Origin: Clavibacter sp.
Lineage (GTDB): Bacteria > Actinomycetota > Actinomycetes > Nanopelagicales > Nanopelagicaceae
Length of the DNA stretch: 64,000 nt
Assembly: GCA_003569145.1 (NCBI GenBank)
Contig: BGOH01000001.1
Location: 1 to 64,000, forward strand
Direction: 5' to 3'
Every line of letters begins with the position of its first letter. The first letter of the stretch is position 1. Below, piece after piece: positions 9,713 to 22,465 of the stretch. The notes beneath the pieces are model-generated. The model saw only the letters and a program-made list of their open reading frames with translations, ran no database searches and was not told the origin of the DNA. Made by a program: the position numbers and the translations under genes.

Positions 9713-9763
9713 CGCTATTGAGATGTCAATCAAAACCATCAAATATCTTTCGATCTTTGATTT

Positions 9764-9788
9764 GGTTCCCGACCGTATCTCGGGAACC
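9764..9788 (-). other. 23S-5S spacer hairpin
   Basis: A perfect nine-pair stem, GGTTCCCGA with TCGGGAACC around a seven-base loop, lies in the 23S-5S spacer next to the distal arm of the 23S processing stem. It is probably an RNA processing element of the precursor. Confidence 0.6.
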
Positions 9789-9789
9789 A

Positions 9790-9802
9790 CACAGTGGACG
9801 CG
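9790..9802 (-). other. 23S rRNA processing stem, 3' arm
   Basis: The plus-strand 13-mer cacagtggacgcg is an exact reverse complement of 12919-12931 on the other side of 23S, so the precursor folds into a stem enclosing 23S. Such stems are RNase III substrates. Confidence 0.8.
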
Positions 9803-9811
9803 TAGCAACTT

Positions 9812-12905
<3,094 letters not shown>

Positions 12906-12918
12906 CCACAAAGATGCT

Positions 12919-12931
12919 CGCGTCCACTGTG
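12919..12931 (-). other. 23S rRNA processing stem, 5' arm
   Basis: cgcgtccactgtg on the plus strand pairs perfectly with 9790-9802. It is immediately preceded in the transcript by the CCTTGAGAACT element. Confidence 0.8.
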
Positions 12932-12932
12932 T

Positions 12933-12949
12933 AGTTCTCAAGGTACGGG
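12933..12949 (-). promoter_or_regulatory. Pre-23S copy of the rRNA leader element (CCTTGAGAACT)
   Basis: The plus-strand 17-mer agttctcaaggtacggg occurs identically at 14783-14799 before 16S. In each case it lies just upstream of a processing stem. CCTTGAGAACT elements at this place are common in actinobacterial rRNA operons and are thought to serve processing or antitermination. Confidence 0.65.
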
Positions 12950-13023
12950 CGGTACTCGATTAGAGGCCTTACAACCTCTTTTCAAGTCCACTTGAAGAAA
13001 CGGTTTCCCGTCCCCTCAGGACC
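12950..13023 (-). other. 16S-23S internal transcribed spacer
   Basis: The spacer between 16S and 23S (12906-13106 in all) holds no tRNA gene: no anticodon-arm or T-arm (GGTTCAA) signature is seen. It contains processing-stem arms, the CCTTGAGAACT element and small hairpins, as in many actinobacteria. Confidence 0.7.
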
Positions 13024-13035
13024 CAACAGCGTGCC
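13024..13035 (-). other. 16S rRNA processing stem, 3' arm
   Basis: caacagcgtgcc (plus strand) is an exact reverse complement of 14771-14782 upstream of 16S; together they enclose 16S in the precursor. Confidence 0.8.
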
Positions 13036-13102
13036 TCGTTTGCGCGATTACTCGCGCGACGAATTTAGTCAATGCTCCACTTGATTATTTTGAGCTTTCG
13101 CT

Positions 13103-14622
<1,520 letters not shown>

Positions 14623-14770
14623 ATTTTGATTCAACGAGACGTTGATTCCGGCGAAAGACATAACAAACTGTCGTTTATTTATTGTCTTTGACCAATTGAT
14701 TTATTTACAAAGGATTCGACGGGCATGGCAATAAAGCCATACCTCATCGAGGTAATTGGCATTGACTTTT

Positions 14771-14782
14771 GGCACGCTGTTG
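14771..14782 (-). other. 16S rRNA processing stem, 5' arm
   Basis: ggcacgctgttg pairs perfectly with 13024-13035. Confidence 0.8.
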
Positions 14783-14799
14783 AGTTCTCAAGGTACGGG
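14783..14799 (-). promoter_or_regulatory. Pre-16S copy of the rRNA leader element (CCTTGAGAACT)
   Basis: Identical 17-mer to 12933-12949, just before the 16S processing stem. Confidence 0.65.
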
Positions 14800-14873
14800 T
14801 GCGCACCGATTCCGGGCCTTACAGCCGTTGGCAGGGCACAACCAATCCGCCCCTTTTACAGGGCAGAAGGAGA

Positions 14874-14902
14874 AACTTAGGCCTTTAATCACTTGGGGTC
14901 AA
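14874..14902 (-). promoter_or_regulatory. Candidate rRNA operon promoter
   Basis: On the minus strand TTGACC (14902-14897), a 17-base spacer and TAAGTT (14879-14874). Transcription would start near 14867, about 245 bases before 16S. The -35 is the same TTGACC found at infC and rpsA. Confidence 0.6.
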
Positions 14903-14939
14903 ATCGCCCCTGCGAAACCCAAAAAAGGGGCGCAGAGGC

Positions 14940-14966
14940 CAAAAAACCTTGATAAATAAGGGTTTT
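14940..14966 (-). terminator. Weak terminator-like hairpin after tyrS
   Basis: On the minus strand AAAACCCTT and AAGGTTTT flank a short A/T loop and are followed by TT; one base bulges. The stem is weak, but its place between tyrS and the rRNA promoter fits a terminator. Confidence 0.4.
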
Positions 14967-15070
14967 AGCTTCTAGGGAAGTTCTTGCTCGACTACTCGGC
15001 CTGGTGTTGAAGTCCGATTTCGTAGCGAGGGAGCAAAGAATAACGCTCTTTTTTAAGGGGTGCAAATCCT

Positions 15071-16344
15071 CTAATCGGTGATTTCTACCGCGACAAGATC
15101 GCGTTTTCCTTTGCGGAGCAAGAGAAATTGGCCATGGAGCAGATCAGAACTCTTCGGAGCGAAATCCTCGCCGGTAATTTTCTCATTATTTAAATATGCC
15201 CCGCCCTCTTTGATAACTCTTCGCGCAGCAGACTTAGATTCCACCACTCCAGAGCTAATAATTAGATCCACCCAGGAAGGAATCTCTGCTCCCTTTTTAA
15301 TTCTTGCCTTTGGAAGCTCTGCTAGCGCTGACTTTAAAGTTTCAATATCAAGATCTCTTATCTCGCCCTGACCAAATAGAGCTTTTGCTGCAGCTTCTAC
15401 CTTTCTTGCTTGATCGGCGCCGTGAAGAAGTGTTGTTACCTCTCTGGCAAGTTCTCGATGGGCCTCTCTTGCCCCAGGATTTGTTTTGAGAGATTCAAAG
15501 AGCGCCTCAAGTTCTGCGCGAGACTTAAATGAAAATGTTTTTAACAATTGTTCAACATCTCTATCATCTGAATTCAAGAAAAATTGAAAGAGCGCATAGG
15601 CCGAGGTCATAGTGGGATCTAGCCAGATTGCTCCCTCTGCAGTTTTGCCGAACTTTGTTCCATCAGCCTTGCAAGAAGAGGGATTGTTAGGGCGTGCGCG
15701 CTCTTTGCTTCCACGCGACGAATTAGATCAACACCTGCAACTATATTTCCCCATTGATCGCTGCCACCAATTTGTAGTGCGCACTTATGTCTTCTGAAGA
15801 GTTCCAGATAATCAAAGGCCTGCATAACTTGATAAGAAAATTCGGTATAGGAGATGCCACCTGATTCAAGGCGAGTGGCCACTGAATCCTTAGCTAACAT
15901 CTGATTGACGCTAAAGTGCTTTCCAATATCTCTTAGGAATTCAATTGCTGAAACAGGCGCTGTCCAATCAAGATTATTTGCCATAATCGCTGCGTTCTTG
16001 CCAGTGAAATCAAGAAAGCCTTCTAATTGCTTTCTGATTCGCTCAACCCAATCAGCAACTAAATCAGCTTCATTTAGGCTTCGCTCAGCGCTTCGCCCAC
16101 TTGGATCTCCTACTAAACCTGTGGCTCCCCCAACAAGTGCTATCGGTTTATAACCTGCTAATTGAAATCGGCGAAGCAGCGTAAGAGCAACTAAATTTCC
16201 AATGTGAAGACTTGGAGCAGTTGGATCAAAGCCAAGATAAAGACTTGCTCCAGGGTTAGATAAATATTTCTCTAACTCAGCTCTATCTGTGCTCTGGGCG
16301 ATAGAGCCGCGCCAAGTTAAATCATCAAGTAGCGCTTTGCTCAT
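15071..16344 (-). CDS. tyrS: Tyrosyl-tRNA synthetase (one frameshift)
   Basis: Charges tRNA-Tyr. The class I HIGH-like motif PSLHIGNL and GGSDQWGN are in the first part; the KMSKS-equivalent KFGKT ([20 protein letters not shown]) is restored by adding one A to the AA run at 15669-15670 (minus strand). The second part, [12 protein letters not shown] onward, ends in an S4 RNA-binding domain (about the last 60 residues, [22 protein letters not shown]). Repaired length is about 424, normal. The break falls inside a catalytic motif of an essential enzyme, so it is almost surely a sequencing undercall. It starts four bases inside argH. Confidence 0.93.
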
Positions 16345-17768
16345 TGGTCCATCATGCCTGAAAATCTCTTCCGCTCGCCGGCAAATTCGCTAGCGTCAGC
16401 AGAAATTTTCACTCGTAAATTAGCAATCTGTTTCTTAACGCTCTCAGGGGCGGTTCCACTTGCGCTAGCTCTAGCAGCCAAGGCTGCATCAAGATTAAGA
16501 CGGCTTCGAACCTCGCCACTTAAGAGTGGATGAATACTCTTAAGATCCAAATCACTTAATTGATCAAGTTCAATTGCAAGCTCTTCACATCTTCTAACCG
16601 CTTTACCTGCGGCATCGTGGGCGATAGGAAAAGCCACTCCCTTAAGGACTAGAAAGTCGGCAATCTCAGTGGCAAGAGAAAAACCAAGGGGCGCGGCTGC
16701 TCTCATTTTCTCTCTATCAAATTTACTAGTTGCAACCATCCCAGTAATTGCGGGAAGCAATAGCAGGAGATTTTCTACTGCATCAAATGTCAGCTCTTTA
16801 TCCTCTTGCAAGTCGCGGTTATAGGCAAAGGGCAAACCCTTTAGAACGGTTAATAATCCAGTTAGTGAACCAATAAATCGCCCAGCTTTTCCCCGTGCAA
16901 GTTCTGCTGCATCGGGGTTTTTCTTCTGCGGCATAATCGAAGAGCCTGTTGCATAAGCATCATCTAACTCAACCCAGCCAAACTCACTACTTGCATAAAG
17001 GCTCCACTCCTCACCGATTCTTGAGAGATGAATACCGATCAACGAAATAACAAAGAGAGCTTCTGCGACAAAATCCCTATCGCTAACTGCATCAATGCTA
17101 TTTGCTATTGCTCCGTTAAATCCAAGCTCCCTAGCACTTGATTCGGGATCTAGTGGAAGTGATGATCCGGCTAGCGCGCCTGCGCCAAGGGGTGAGAGGT
17201 TACTCCTAGTCAGCCAATCTGAGATTCTTGAAACATCCCTACTTAAGCTGTGAGCATGCTTAGCTAACTCATGACCAAATGAAACTGGTTGAGCATGTTG
17301 AAGATGGGTAAAGCCAGGTGAAACATCGCCTGCATACTCACCTGCTAGATCGGTGATAGCGCTACTAAGTTTTAGAGTCTCTAGCGCAATTTCAATCATG
17401 TGATCAATGAGATAGAGACGAAAATCGGTAGCTACTTGATCATTTCGTGATCGACCAGCTCTTATTGCTCCACCTTCTGCGCCAAGTTTTTCTATAAGTC
17501 CTCGCTCAAGTGCTGAATGGACATCTTCATCGCTAGCAATCGGAGCAAACTTGCCACTTGCTACTTCACTTTGCAGCTCTTTGATTGCGCTTCTTATCTT
17601 GAGCGCTAGTGCTTTATCAATTATTGAACTTGCCTCTAAAGAATTAAGGTGAGCGAGCGAACTTCTCAAATCATAGGAAGCAAGGCGCCAGTCGAAGTGC
17701 ACACTCCTTGAGAGTGCAAACATCGCCTCTCCAGCCTCTTTTGAGAACCTGCCGCCCCAAAGCGCCAT
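16341..17768 (-). CDS. argH: Argininosuccinate lyase
   Basis: Last step of arginine synthesis: argininosuccinate to arginine and fumarate. The fumarase/ASL superfamily signature [22 protein letters not shown] is present, as are [13 protein letters not shown] and [12 protein letters not shown]-like active-site blocks ([20 protein letters not shown]). 475 residues is the usual length. It is the last gene of the arg cluster, abutting argR and overlapping tyrS by four bases (ATG within). argG, which makes its substrate, is not in the window. Confidence 0.96.
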   Translation of the reverse strand: MALWGGRFSKEAGEAMFALSRSVHFDWRLASYDLRSSLAHLNSLEASSIIDKALALKIRSAIKELQSEVASGKFAPIASDEDVHSALERGLIEKLGAEGGAIRAGRSRNDQVATDFRLYLIDHMIEIALETLKLSSAITDLAGEYAGDVSPGFTHLQHAQPVSFGHELAKHAHSLSRDVSRISDWLTRSNLSPLGAGALAGSSLPLDPESSARELGFNGAIANSIDAVSDRDFVAEALFVISLIGIHLSRIGEEWSLYASSEFGWVELDDAYATGSSIMPQKKNPDAAELARGKAGRFIGSLTGLLTVLKGLPFAYNRDLQEDKELTFDAVENLLLLLPAITGMVATSKFDREKMRAAAPLGFSLATEIADFLVLKGVAFPIAHDAAGKAVRRCEELAIELDQLSDLDLKSIHPLLSGEVRSRLNLDAALAARASASGTAPESVKKQIANLRVKISADASEFAGERKRFSGMMDQ

Positions 17769-18301
17769 TACCGTCTCGCCTTCTTTGACTTGCCCGTTTT
17801 AAAAGCGTTATTTGAAAACTCAGTGGTAATGTAATCACGAAGCTCGGCCGCGAGAAGCTTTCCGCCGCTTGCGTTTCGTGAAATAACTAGAACTGTGTCA
17901 TCTCCTGCAATAGTTCCTATTGCACTTGAAAGCTCTGAGCTCTCCGAAGCGCGATCAAGGGCGCTAGCTAGTAGTTGCGCTCCCCCTGGTGGAGTCTTTA
18001 TGACCACGATATTTCCACTAGCGGTGATACTTAAGAGAAGTTGATCAGAGACTCGGGCCATTCTAGCCAAGGGCTCCACGCTTGAATCGAGAAATTGATA
18101 GCGCATTACTCCAGAGGCATCTTTACCCCTAACCGCTCCAACATCATCTAGGTCGCGGCTAGCAGTTGCCTGCGTTACTTCAATACCTTCTTCAGCCAAA
18201 AGCTCTACTAAATCACCTTGCGAATGAACAAGTCCTTGGTTAACAAAGTTGACTACAAGCGCCCGCCTTGCATTAGAGGAGAGAGCTCCACGTTTAGCCA
18301 C
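17768..18301 (-). CDS. argR: Arginine repressor ArgR
   Basis: Arginine-responsive hexameric repressor of arginine genes. The N-terminal winged helix (SSNARRALVVNFVNQGLVHSQGDLVELL, then TQATASRDLDDVGAVR, the recognition helix) is followed by the oligomerisation/arginine-binding domain with GTIAGDDTVLVISR. The open frame begins at 18316 (MRRFI), but I prefer GTG at 18301 (VAKRGALSS), which reduces overlap with argD to eight bases and fits family N-termini. Its probable operators are the two ARG boxes at 22432-22465, upstream of the same cluster, giving feedback control. Confidence 0.9.
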   Translation of the reverse strand: MAKRGALSSNARRALVVNFVNQGLVHSQGDLVELLAEEGIEVTQATASRDLDDVGAVRGKDASGVMRYQFLDSSVEPLARMARVSDQLLLSITASGNIVVIKTPPGGAQLLASALDRASESSELSSAIGTIAGDDTVLVISRNASGGKLLAAELRDYITTEFSNNAFKTGKSKKARR

Positions 18302-19475
18302 GATAAATCTCCTCACAACTTAAATTAAAAGCAGAGACAAAAGACATAATCTGCTTTTCGCTGACCACGTAAGCTGGAGCGATTCTAATTACATCATCGC
18401 TAGCAGCATTTACTAGAAACCCTCTAGATTGCATATCGGCTGCTATCTGCTTAGCTTTACCTTCCTTAACACAAATACCTATTAGTAAGCCTTTGCCTCG
18501 AACTTGCTCAACGCCAATAATTGGCGAGATCAAGTTTCTTATTAGTGCTCCTTTTACAGTATTTAGCGCCAGATAATTCTTCTTCTCAATCTCATCAATA
18601 ACTGCAATCGCTGCAGCTGCTGCTACAGGATTTCCTCCAAAGGTGCTGCCATGTGATCCAGCTTTAAAAAGTTCAGATGCTTTGCCTAACGTGATCATTG
18701 CTGCCAATGGAAGTCCGCCTCCTAGGCCCTTTGCAATTGTGATTAGATCTGGCCTGATTCCTTCATCTTCATATCCAAACCAACTTCCGCAGCGACCCAT
18801 ACCAGTTTGCACTGCATCTATTGCAAGCAGAGCGCCATTTGCATCACAGATCTGCCTCGCTGCCTTTAAGTAGCCACTTGGAGGAGTTACTACCCCGGCC
18901 TCGCCCATAATGGGCTCAAGAATCACCATCGCAGTTCTCTTATTAACTGCCCTTCTTAAGGCTTTGATATCGCCATATTTCACATGCTTAACTCCAGGAA
19001 GCAATGGCTTGAAAGCATCCCTTTTTGAACTCTGTCCAGTTAGCGAAAGTGCTCCCATGGTTCTTCCGTGAAATGCCCCAGTTGCGGCAACTATTCTTTT
19101 GCCGCGATGAAGACGAGCAATTTTTATAGCTGCTTCATTTGCCTCAGCTCCTGAATTGCAGAAGAAAACTCTTGCGCTCTTATCTGACGTCATTTCCTGA
19201 AGTTTCTCAGCAAGCTCTAGCGCAACAGGATGTGCATAGAAGTTACTCACATGGCTTAATTGCCTAATCTGCTTTGAGACAGCGGCCACTATGGCTGGAT
19301 GGTTATGGCCAAGAAGATTTGTTGCAATACCTCCCAAGAAATCTAAGTATTTGACCCCATCTAAATCCCAGACTTCAATGCCTTTTCCTTTTGAAAGCGA
19401 GATGCTTGGAGTTCCATAATTGCTCTGCATTACAGAGTTCCATTTTTTTAATGATTCTTTATTACCTTTCTTCAT
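18294..19475 (-). CDS. argD: Acetylornithine aminotransferase
   Basis: PLP-dependent class III aminotransferase making N-acetylornithine from the semialdehyde with glutamate. Typical elements: FCNSGAEANEAAIKIAR, GAFHGRTMGALSLTGQ, D220 in LLAIDAVQTGMGR, and the PLP lysine K249 in ITIAKGLGGGLP; HGSTFGGNPVAAAAA follows. Length is 393. It overlaps argB by four bases. Such enzymes may also act in lysine synthesis (DapC); the operon supports ArgD. Confidence 0.94.
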   Translation of the reverse strand: MKKGNKESLKKWNSVMQSNYGTPSISLSKGKGIEVWDLDGVKYLDFLGGIATNLLGHNHPAIVAAVSKQIRQLSHVSNFYAHPVALELAEKLQEMTSDKSARVFFCNSGAEANEAAIKIARLHRGKRIVAATGAFHGRTMGALSLTGQSSKRDAFKPLLPGVKHVKYGDIKALRRAVNKRTAMVILEPIMGEAGVVTPPSGYLKAARQICDANGALLAIDAVQTGMGRCGSWFGYEDEGIRPDLITIAKGLGGGLPLAAMITLGKASELFKAGSHGSTFGGNPVAAAAAIAVIDEIEKKNYLALNTVKGALIRNLISPIIGVEQVRGKGLLIGICVKEGKAKQIAADMQSRGFLVNAASDDVIRIAPAYVVSEKQIMSFVSAFNLSCEEIYRG

Positions 19476-20230
19476 GGCTTTACCAACGTTCCACCATCGC
19501 CGCTTAAAGCATCAATAAATGCTGGAAGTGATGTGCCATCAATAACCCTTGCAGATGATGCTCCAGACTCAATCGCGTTAATTACCGCTTCAACCTTTGG
19601 AACCATTCCACCTTCAAATGAGATCTTCTTCAAGTCAGAGATAGCAACTTCACTTATCAATGAAGAGCGATCAGGCCATGCGCTATAGATACCAGGGACA
19701 TCGGTCAGAAAAAGGGTCTCACTTGCTCGAAGTGAGCCTGCAATAGCCCCTGCTGCAATATCTGCATTTACATTAAGGGCTCTAGTTAAACTGTCATTGG
19801 CAACTGGAGATATGACAGGTAAATATCCCATATCTAGTAGATCATTAATAATCTTTGGATTCACTTTCTTAATCTTTCCAACCAGGCCAAACTTTGCCTC
19901 ATCCCTCAACTCGACTTCAAGTAATTGATTATCACTTCCTGTGATTCCAACTGCCGGAAGTCCAGCAGCGATTAAATCTCTAACTACTGAGCGAAGCACA
20001 CTTCCGGTTAGGACAAATTCAACAACCTCCATAATTTCCGGAGTTGTGATGCGAAAGCCATTGACGCTAGATTTTTCTATTCCGCGCCTTGCAAGTTCTT
20101 TATCTATCTGTGGTCCACCGCCATGGACAATGACAAATCTCTCTCCCAATTTAAAGCGGCTGGCAATCTCGCTCGCCCATTTTCTGGAGTGCTCCCCCAT
20201 GGCATGGCCGCCAAATTTAATAACGATCAT
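19472..20230 (-). CDS. argB: Acetylglutamate kinase, short form
   Basis: Phosphorylates N-acetylglutamate. The N-terminal VIKFGGHAMG and VHGGGPQI mark the ATP- and substrate-binding loops, with NVNADIAAGAIAGSL and LFLTDVPGIY later. At 252 residues it is like the E. coli enzyme and lacks the extra N-terminal helix of arginine-inhibited hexameric kinases, which usually accompany the ArgJ recycling pathway. The start is firm: the ATG overlaps the repaired argJ stop (ATGA), and the same frame upstream meets a stop within 13 codons. See findings. Confidence 0.94.
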   Translation of the reverse strand: MIVIKFGGHAMGEHSRKWASEIASRFKLGERFVIVHGGGPQIDKELARRGIEKSSVNGFRITTPEIMEVVEFVLTGSVLRSVVRDLIAAGLPAVGITGSDNQLLEVELRDEAKFGLVGKIKKVNPKIINDLLDMGYLPVISPVANDSLTRALNVNADIAAGAIAGSLRASETLFLTDVPGIYSAWPDRSSLISEVAISDLKKISFEGGMVPKVEAVINAIESGASSARVIDGTSLPAFIDALSGDGGTLVKP

Positions 20231-21395
20231 GTGGAGTAAGCCGAATTCTCGTGAACATATGAGGCAGTTAAGTCATTGGTCCAGATAGTCGCAGAAGAGC
20301 TGCCTACCTTAAATCAATCAGAATCTCAATCAATTCTCCAGTCATAACTACCTTAGCTCTATCCTCCCCTGGCGAGCTTGATTTACAAACCTTTACTCCA
20401 TTTAGATCAACATCAATATTGAGTGGATCAATTACCGCATTGGTTGTTCCAATCGCTGCTAAAACTCGTCCCCAATTGGGATCTTCTCCTCCAAGTGCGC
20501 ACTTAAGAAGGTTATTCCTTGCACAAGCTCTTCCAACCTCGACAGCATCTCTCTCACTCTTTGCATTTATTGTGGTGATTGAAATGATCTTTGAGTGTCC
20601 TTCAGCATCAGCAATTAGCTGCTTTGAAAGACTTCCAGCAACGGCAAATAGCGCCTGCTCCAGCTGCTCATTTGATAACTCAACTCCTGAGGCAGCAGAT
20701 GAGAGAAAGAGAACTGTGTCATTAGTTGATGTGCACCCATCTGAATCAATTCGATTAAAAGTCTTCTCACAAACTTTTGCGAAAATCTCATCGGCCACTG
20801 CCTTATCCACTTTTGCATCAGTCATTACTACCGAAAGCATGGTGGCAAGTGATGGCGCAAGCATCCCGGCTCCCTTGGCTATTCCGGTAAAACTAACACC
20901 TGAGCTCTCATAGGTAGCGATCTTTGGTTTTGAATCTGTAGTCATAATGGCTCTTGCTAGATCTTCGGTTGAATCTGTACTCATAGCGGAGTGGGCGCTT
21001 TTGACACCTGCAAGCAATTTCTCCATATCAAGCCTTACGCCAATTAATCCAGTGGAACAGATAGCAACATCAGAGGATGAAATCGAAAACAAACTAGCTA
21101 CCTCTTCTGCTGACTTGTGTGTATCAGCAAAGCCATCTGCTCCAGTAGCGGCATTTGCTCCACCACTATTTAGTAAGACTGCAGAGACTTGATTATCTTT
21201 TAAAACTTGCCGGCTCCATATGACAGGCGCTGCGACAACTTGATTGGTAGTAAAGACCGCACTTGCAAAATTATCAGGTCCATCATTGACAATGAGAGCT
21301 AGATCTTTTGCCCCAGAGCTTTTAAGTCCAGCACTTACTCCAGATCCCCTAAAGCCCTTGGGAAGGCTCTGGCTATATTCACTCTTTAGAGTCAT
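20227..21395 (-). CDS. argJ: Glutamate N-acetyltransferase/amino-acid acetyltransferase ArgJ (one frameshift)
   Basis: Recycles the acetyl group from acetylornithine to glutamate; bifunctional forms also use acetyl-CoA. The proenzyme self-cleaves before a threonine, here T185 in SLATMLSVVMTDA. The frame ends early at 20304, but adding one A to the AA run at 20309-20310 restores GSSSATIWTND and the conserved terminus TASYVHENSAYST, ending at 20227 in an ATGA overlap with argB. The repaired length is about 389, normal. It overlaps the argC stop by four bases. Confidence 0.94.
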
Positions 21396-22411
21396 TGCCC
21401 TATCCCCAATGCTGATAGTCCAGTTGTCTCCACAAGTCCTGAAATTAAATTAGCGTTTTGAATAGCTTGCCCTGCCGCCCCTTTTCCTAAATTATCAATG
21501 GCAACAGAGACGATTAATCTAGAAGTGTGGGTATCAACAGCTACTTGCATTTGAACTGAATTGGATCCAGTAAGCGAAGAAGTTTCAGGAAGTTGTCCCT
21601 TAGAAAGTAAATGAACAAATGACTCATCTTGATACATTTTTTCATAGCTTTTACGAATCTCATCCTCTGAAAGTGTTGTTTTGGCAGTGACAGTTGCAAG
21701 TATTCCTCTTGGCATGGGCGCCAAAATTGGGGTAAATGAAATTTTCACTTCTTTTGAACCAAGCTCTGCAAGCGTTTGTTCAATCTCAGGAGTATGTTGA
21801 TGTACTCCGCCAAATTTATAAGAGACCATCGAATTCATTATCTCGCTCGCACTTAGGCTTACCTTGGTGCTTCTTCCTGCTCCAGTTGTTCCACTTGCTG
21901 CAACAACAACAATGTCCCCTGCATCTACTCCACCTGCCAGCACGGCAGGAGCGGCTGCCAGTGCTATAGCGGTGGCGTAGCATCCAGGGTTTGCAACCCT
22001 TGAAGATTTCTTTATTAACTCACGCTTTCCAGGCAGCTCTGGCAATCCATAAGCCCAAGCTCCTGCATAACTATCGTTGTAATACTGTTTCCAAGCTTGC
22101 TCTGATTTCAAACGAAAATCGGCACCTAAGTCAACAATCTTTACCTTTTCATCTATCTGCTTAACCATCTCAGCAGATTGGCCGTGAGGAAGGGCAAGAA
22201 AAATCAAGTCACAGTTATTTATTGCGCCAATATCTGTACTAGCAAATCTCTGATCGCCATAAGTAATTAGATGTGAATGGAGATCAGTAATCTTCTCCCC
22301 CGCATTTGAACCTGCGGCGATGTAGCTAACTTCAAAATCTGGGTGCCCAGATAACAAACGCAACAGCTCGCCCCCGGCATAGCCGCTAGCCCCAAGGACT
22401 CCGATTTTCAT
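21392..22411 (-). CDS. argC: N-acetyl-gamma-glutamyl-phosphate reductase
   Basis: NADPH-dependent reduction of acetylglutamyl phosphate. The N-terminal Rossmann motif GASGYAGGELLRLL and the catalytic cysteine C144 in VANPGCYATA are present, as is HQHTPEIEQ. 339 residues. It is the first gene of the arg cluster, preceded by TAACCT six bases before the ATG and by two ARG boxes, so it is likely leaderless and repressed by ArgR. There is no Shine-Dalgarno. Confidence 0.96.
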   Translation of the reverse strand: MKIGVLGASGYAGGELLRLLSGHPDFEVSYIAAGSNAGEKITDLHSHLITYGDQRFASTDIGAINNCDLIFLALPHGQSAEMVKQIDEKVKIVDLGADFRLKSEQAWKQYYNDSYAGAWAYGLPELPGKRELIKKSSRVANPGCYATAIALAAAPAVLAGGVDAGDIVVVAASGTTGAGRSTKVSLSASEIMNSMVSYKFGGVHQHTPEIEQTLAELGSKEVKISFTPILAPMPRGILATVTAKTTLSEDEIRKSYEKMYQDESFVHLLSKGQLPETSSLTGSNSVQMQVAVDTHTSRLIVSVAIDNLGKGAAGQAIQNANLISGLVETTGLSALGIGQ

Positions 22412-22417
22412 GGAGGC

Positions 22418-22465
22418 AGGTTAGCCTTTGGTGCATAGTTATGCAAATCCCTGCATATTTATGCA
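22418..22465 (-). promoter_or_regulatory. argC promoter with tandem ARG boxes
   Basis: Two near-perfect palindromes, tgcatagttatgca (22432-22445) and tgcatatttatgca (22452-22465), are centred 20 bases apart, about two helical turns, as needed for an ArgR hexamer. The -10-like TAACCT (22423-22418) is followed by six bases and the argC ATG. The boxes lie over the expected -35 and upstream region; the distal one reaches the repaired pheT stop codon. Confidence 0.8.

Larger units (their letters stand above)
14623..15070 (-). other. rRNA operon leader and tyrS-rrn intergenic region
   Basis: 448 bases without a protein gene. From high to low coordinates it holds: the tyrS 3' flank, a weak terminator-like hairpin (14940-14966), a GC hairpin CGCCCCT/AGGGGCG at about 14905-14933, the rRNA promoter (14874-14902), and a leader of about 240 bases with the CCTTGAGAACT element and the 16S processing-stem arm. 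No tRNA or small reading frame is convincing. Confidence 0.75.

Noticed and set aside
15025-15060. Plus-strand terminator GAGC-N10-GCTC-T6
   Set aside because: The stem is only four pairs and no plus-strand gene ends here.
20231-20303. Missing N-terminal helix of ArgB hidden upstream
   Set aside because: This stretch encodes the argJ C-terminus once its frameshift is repaired, and the argB frame meets a stop 13 codons upstream.
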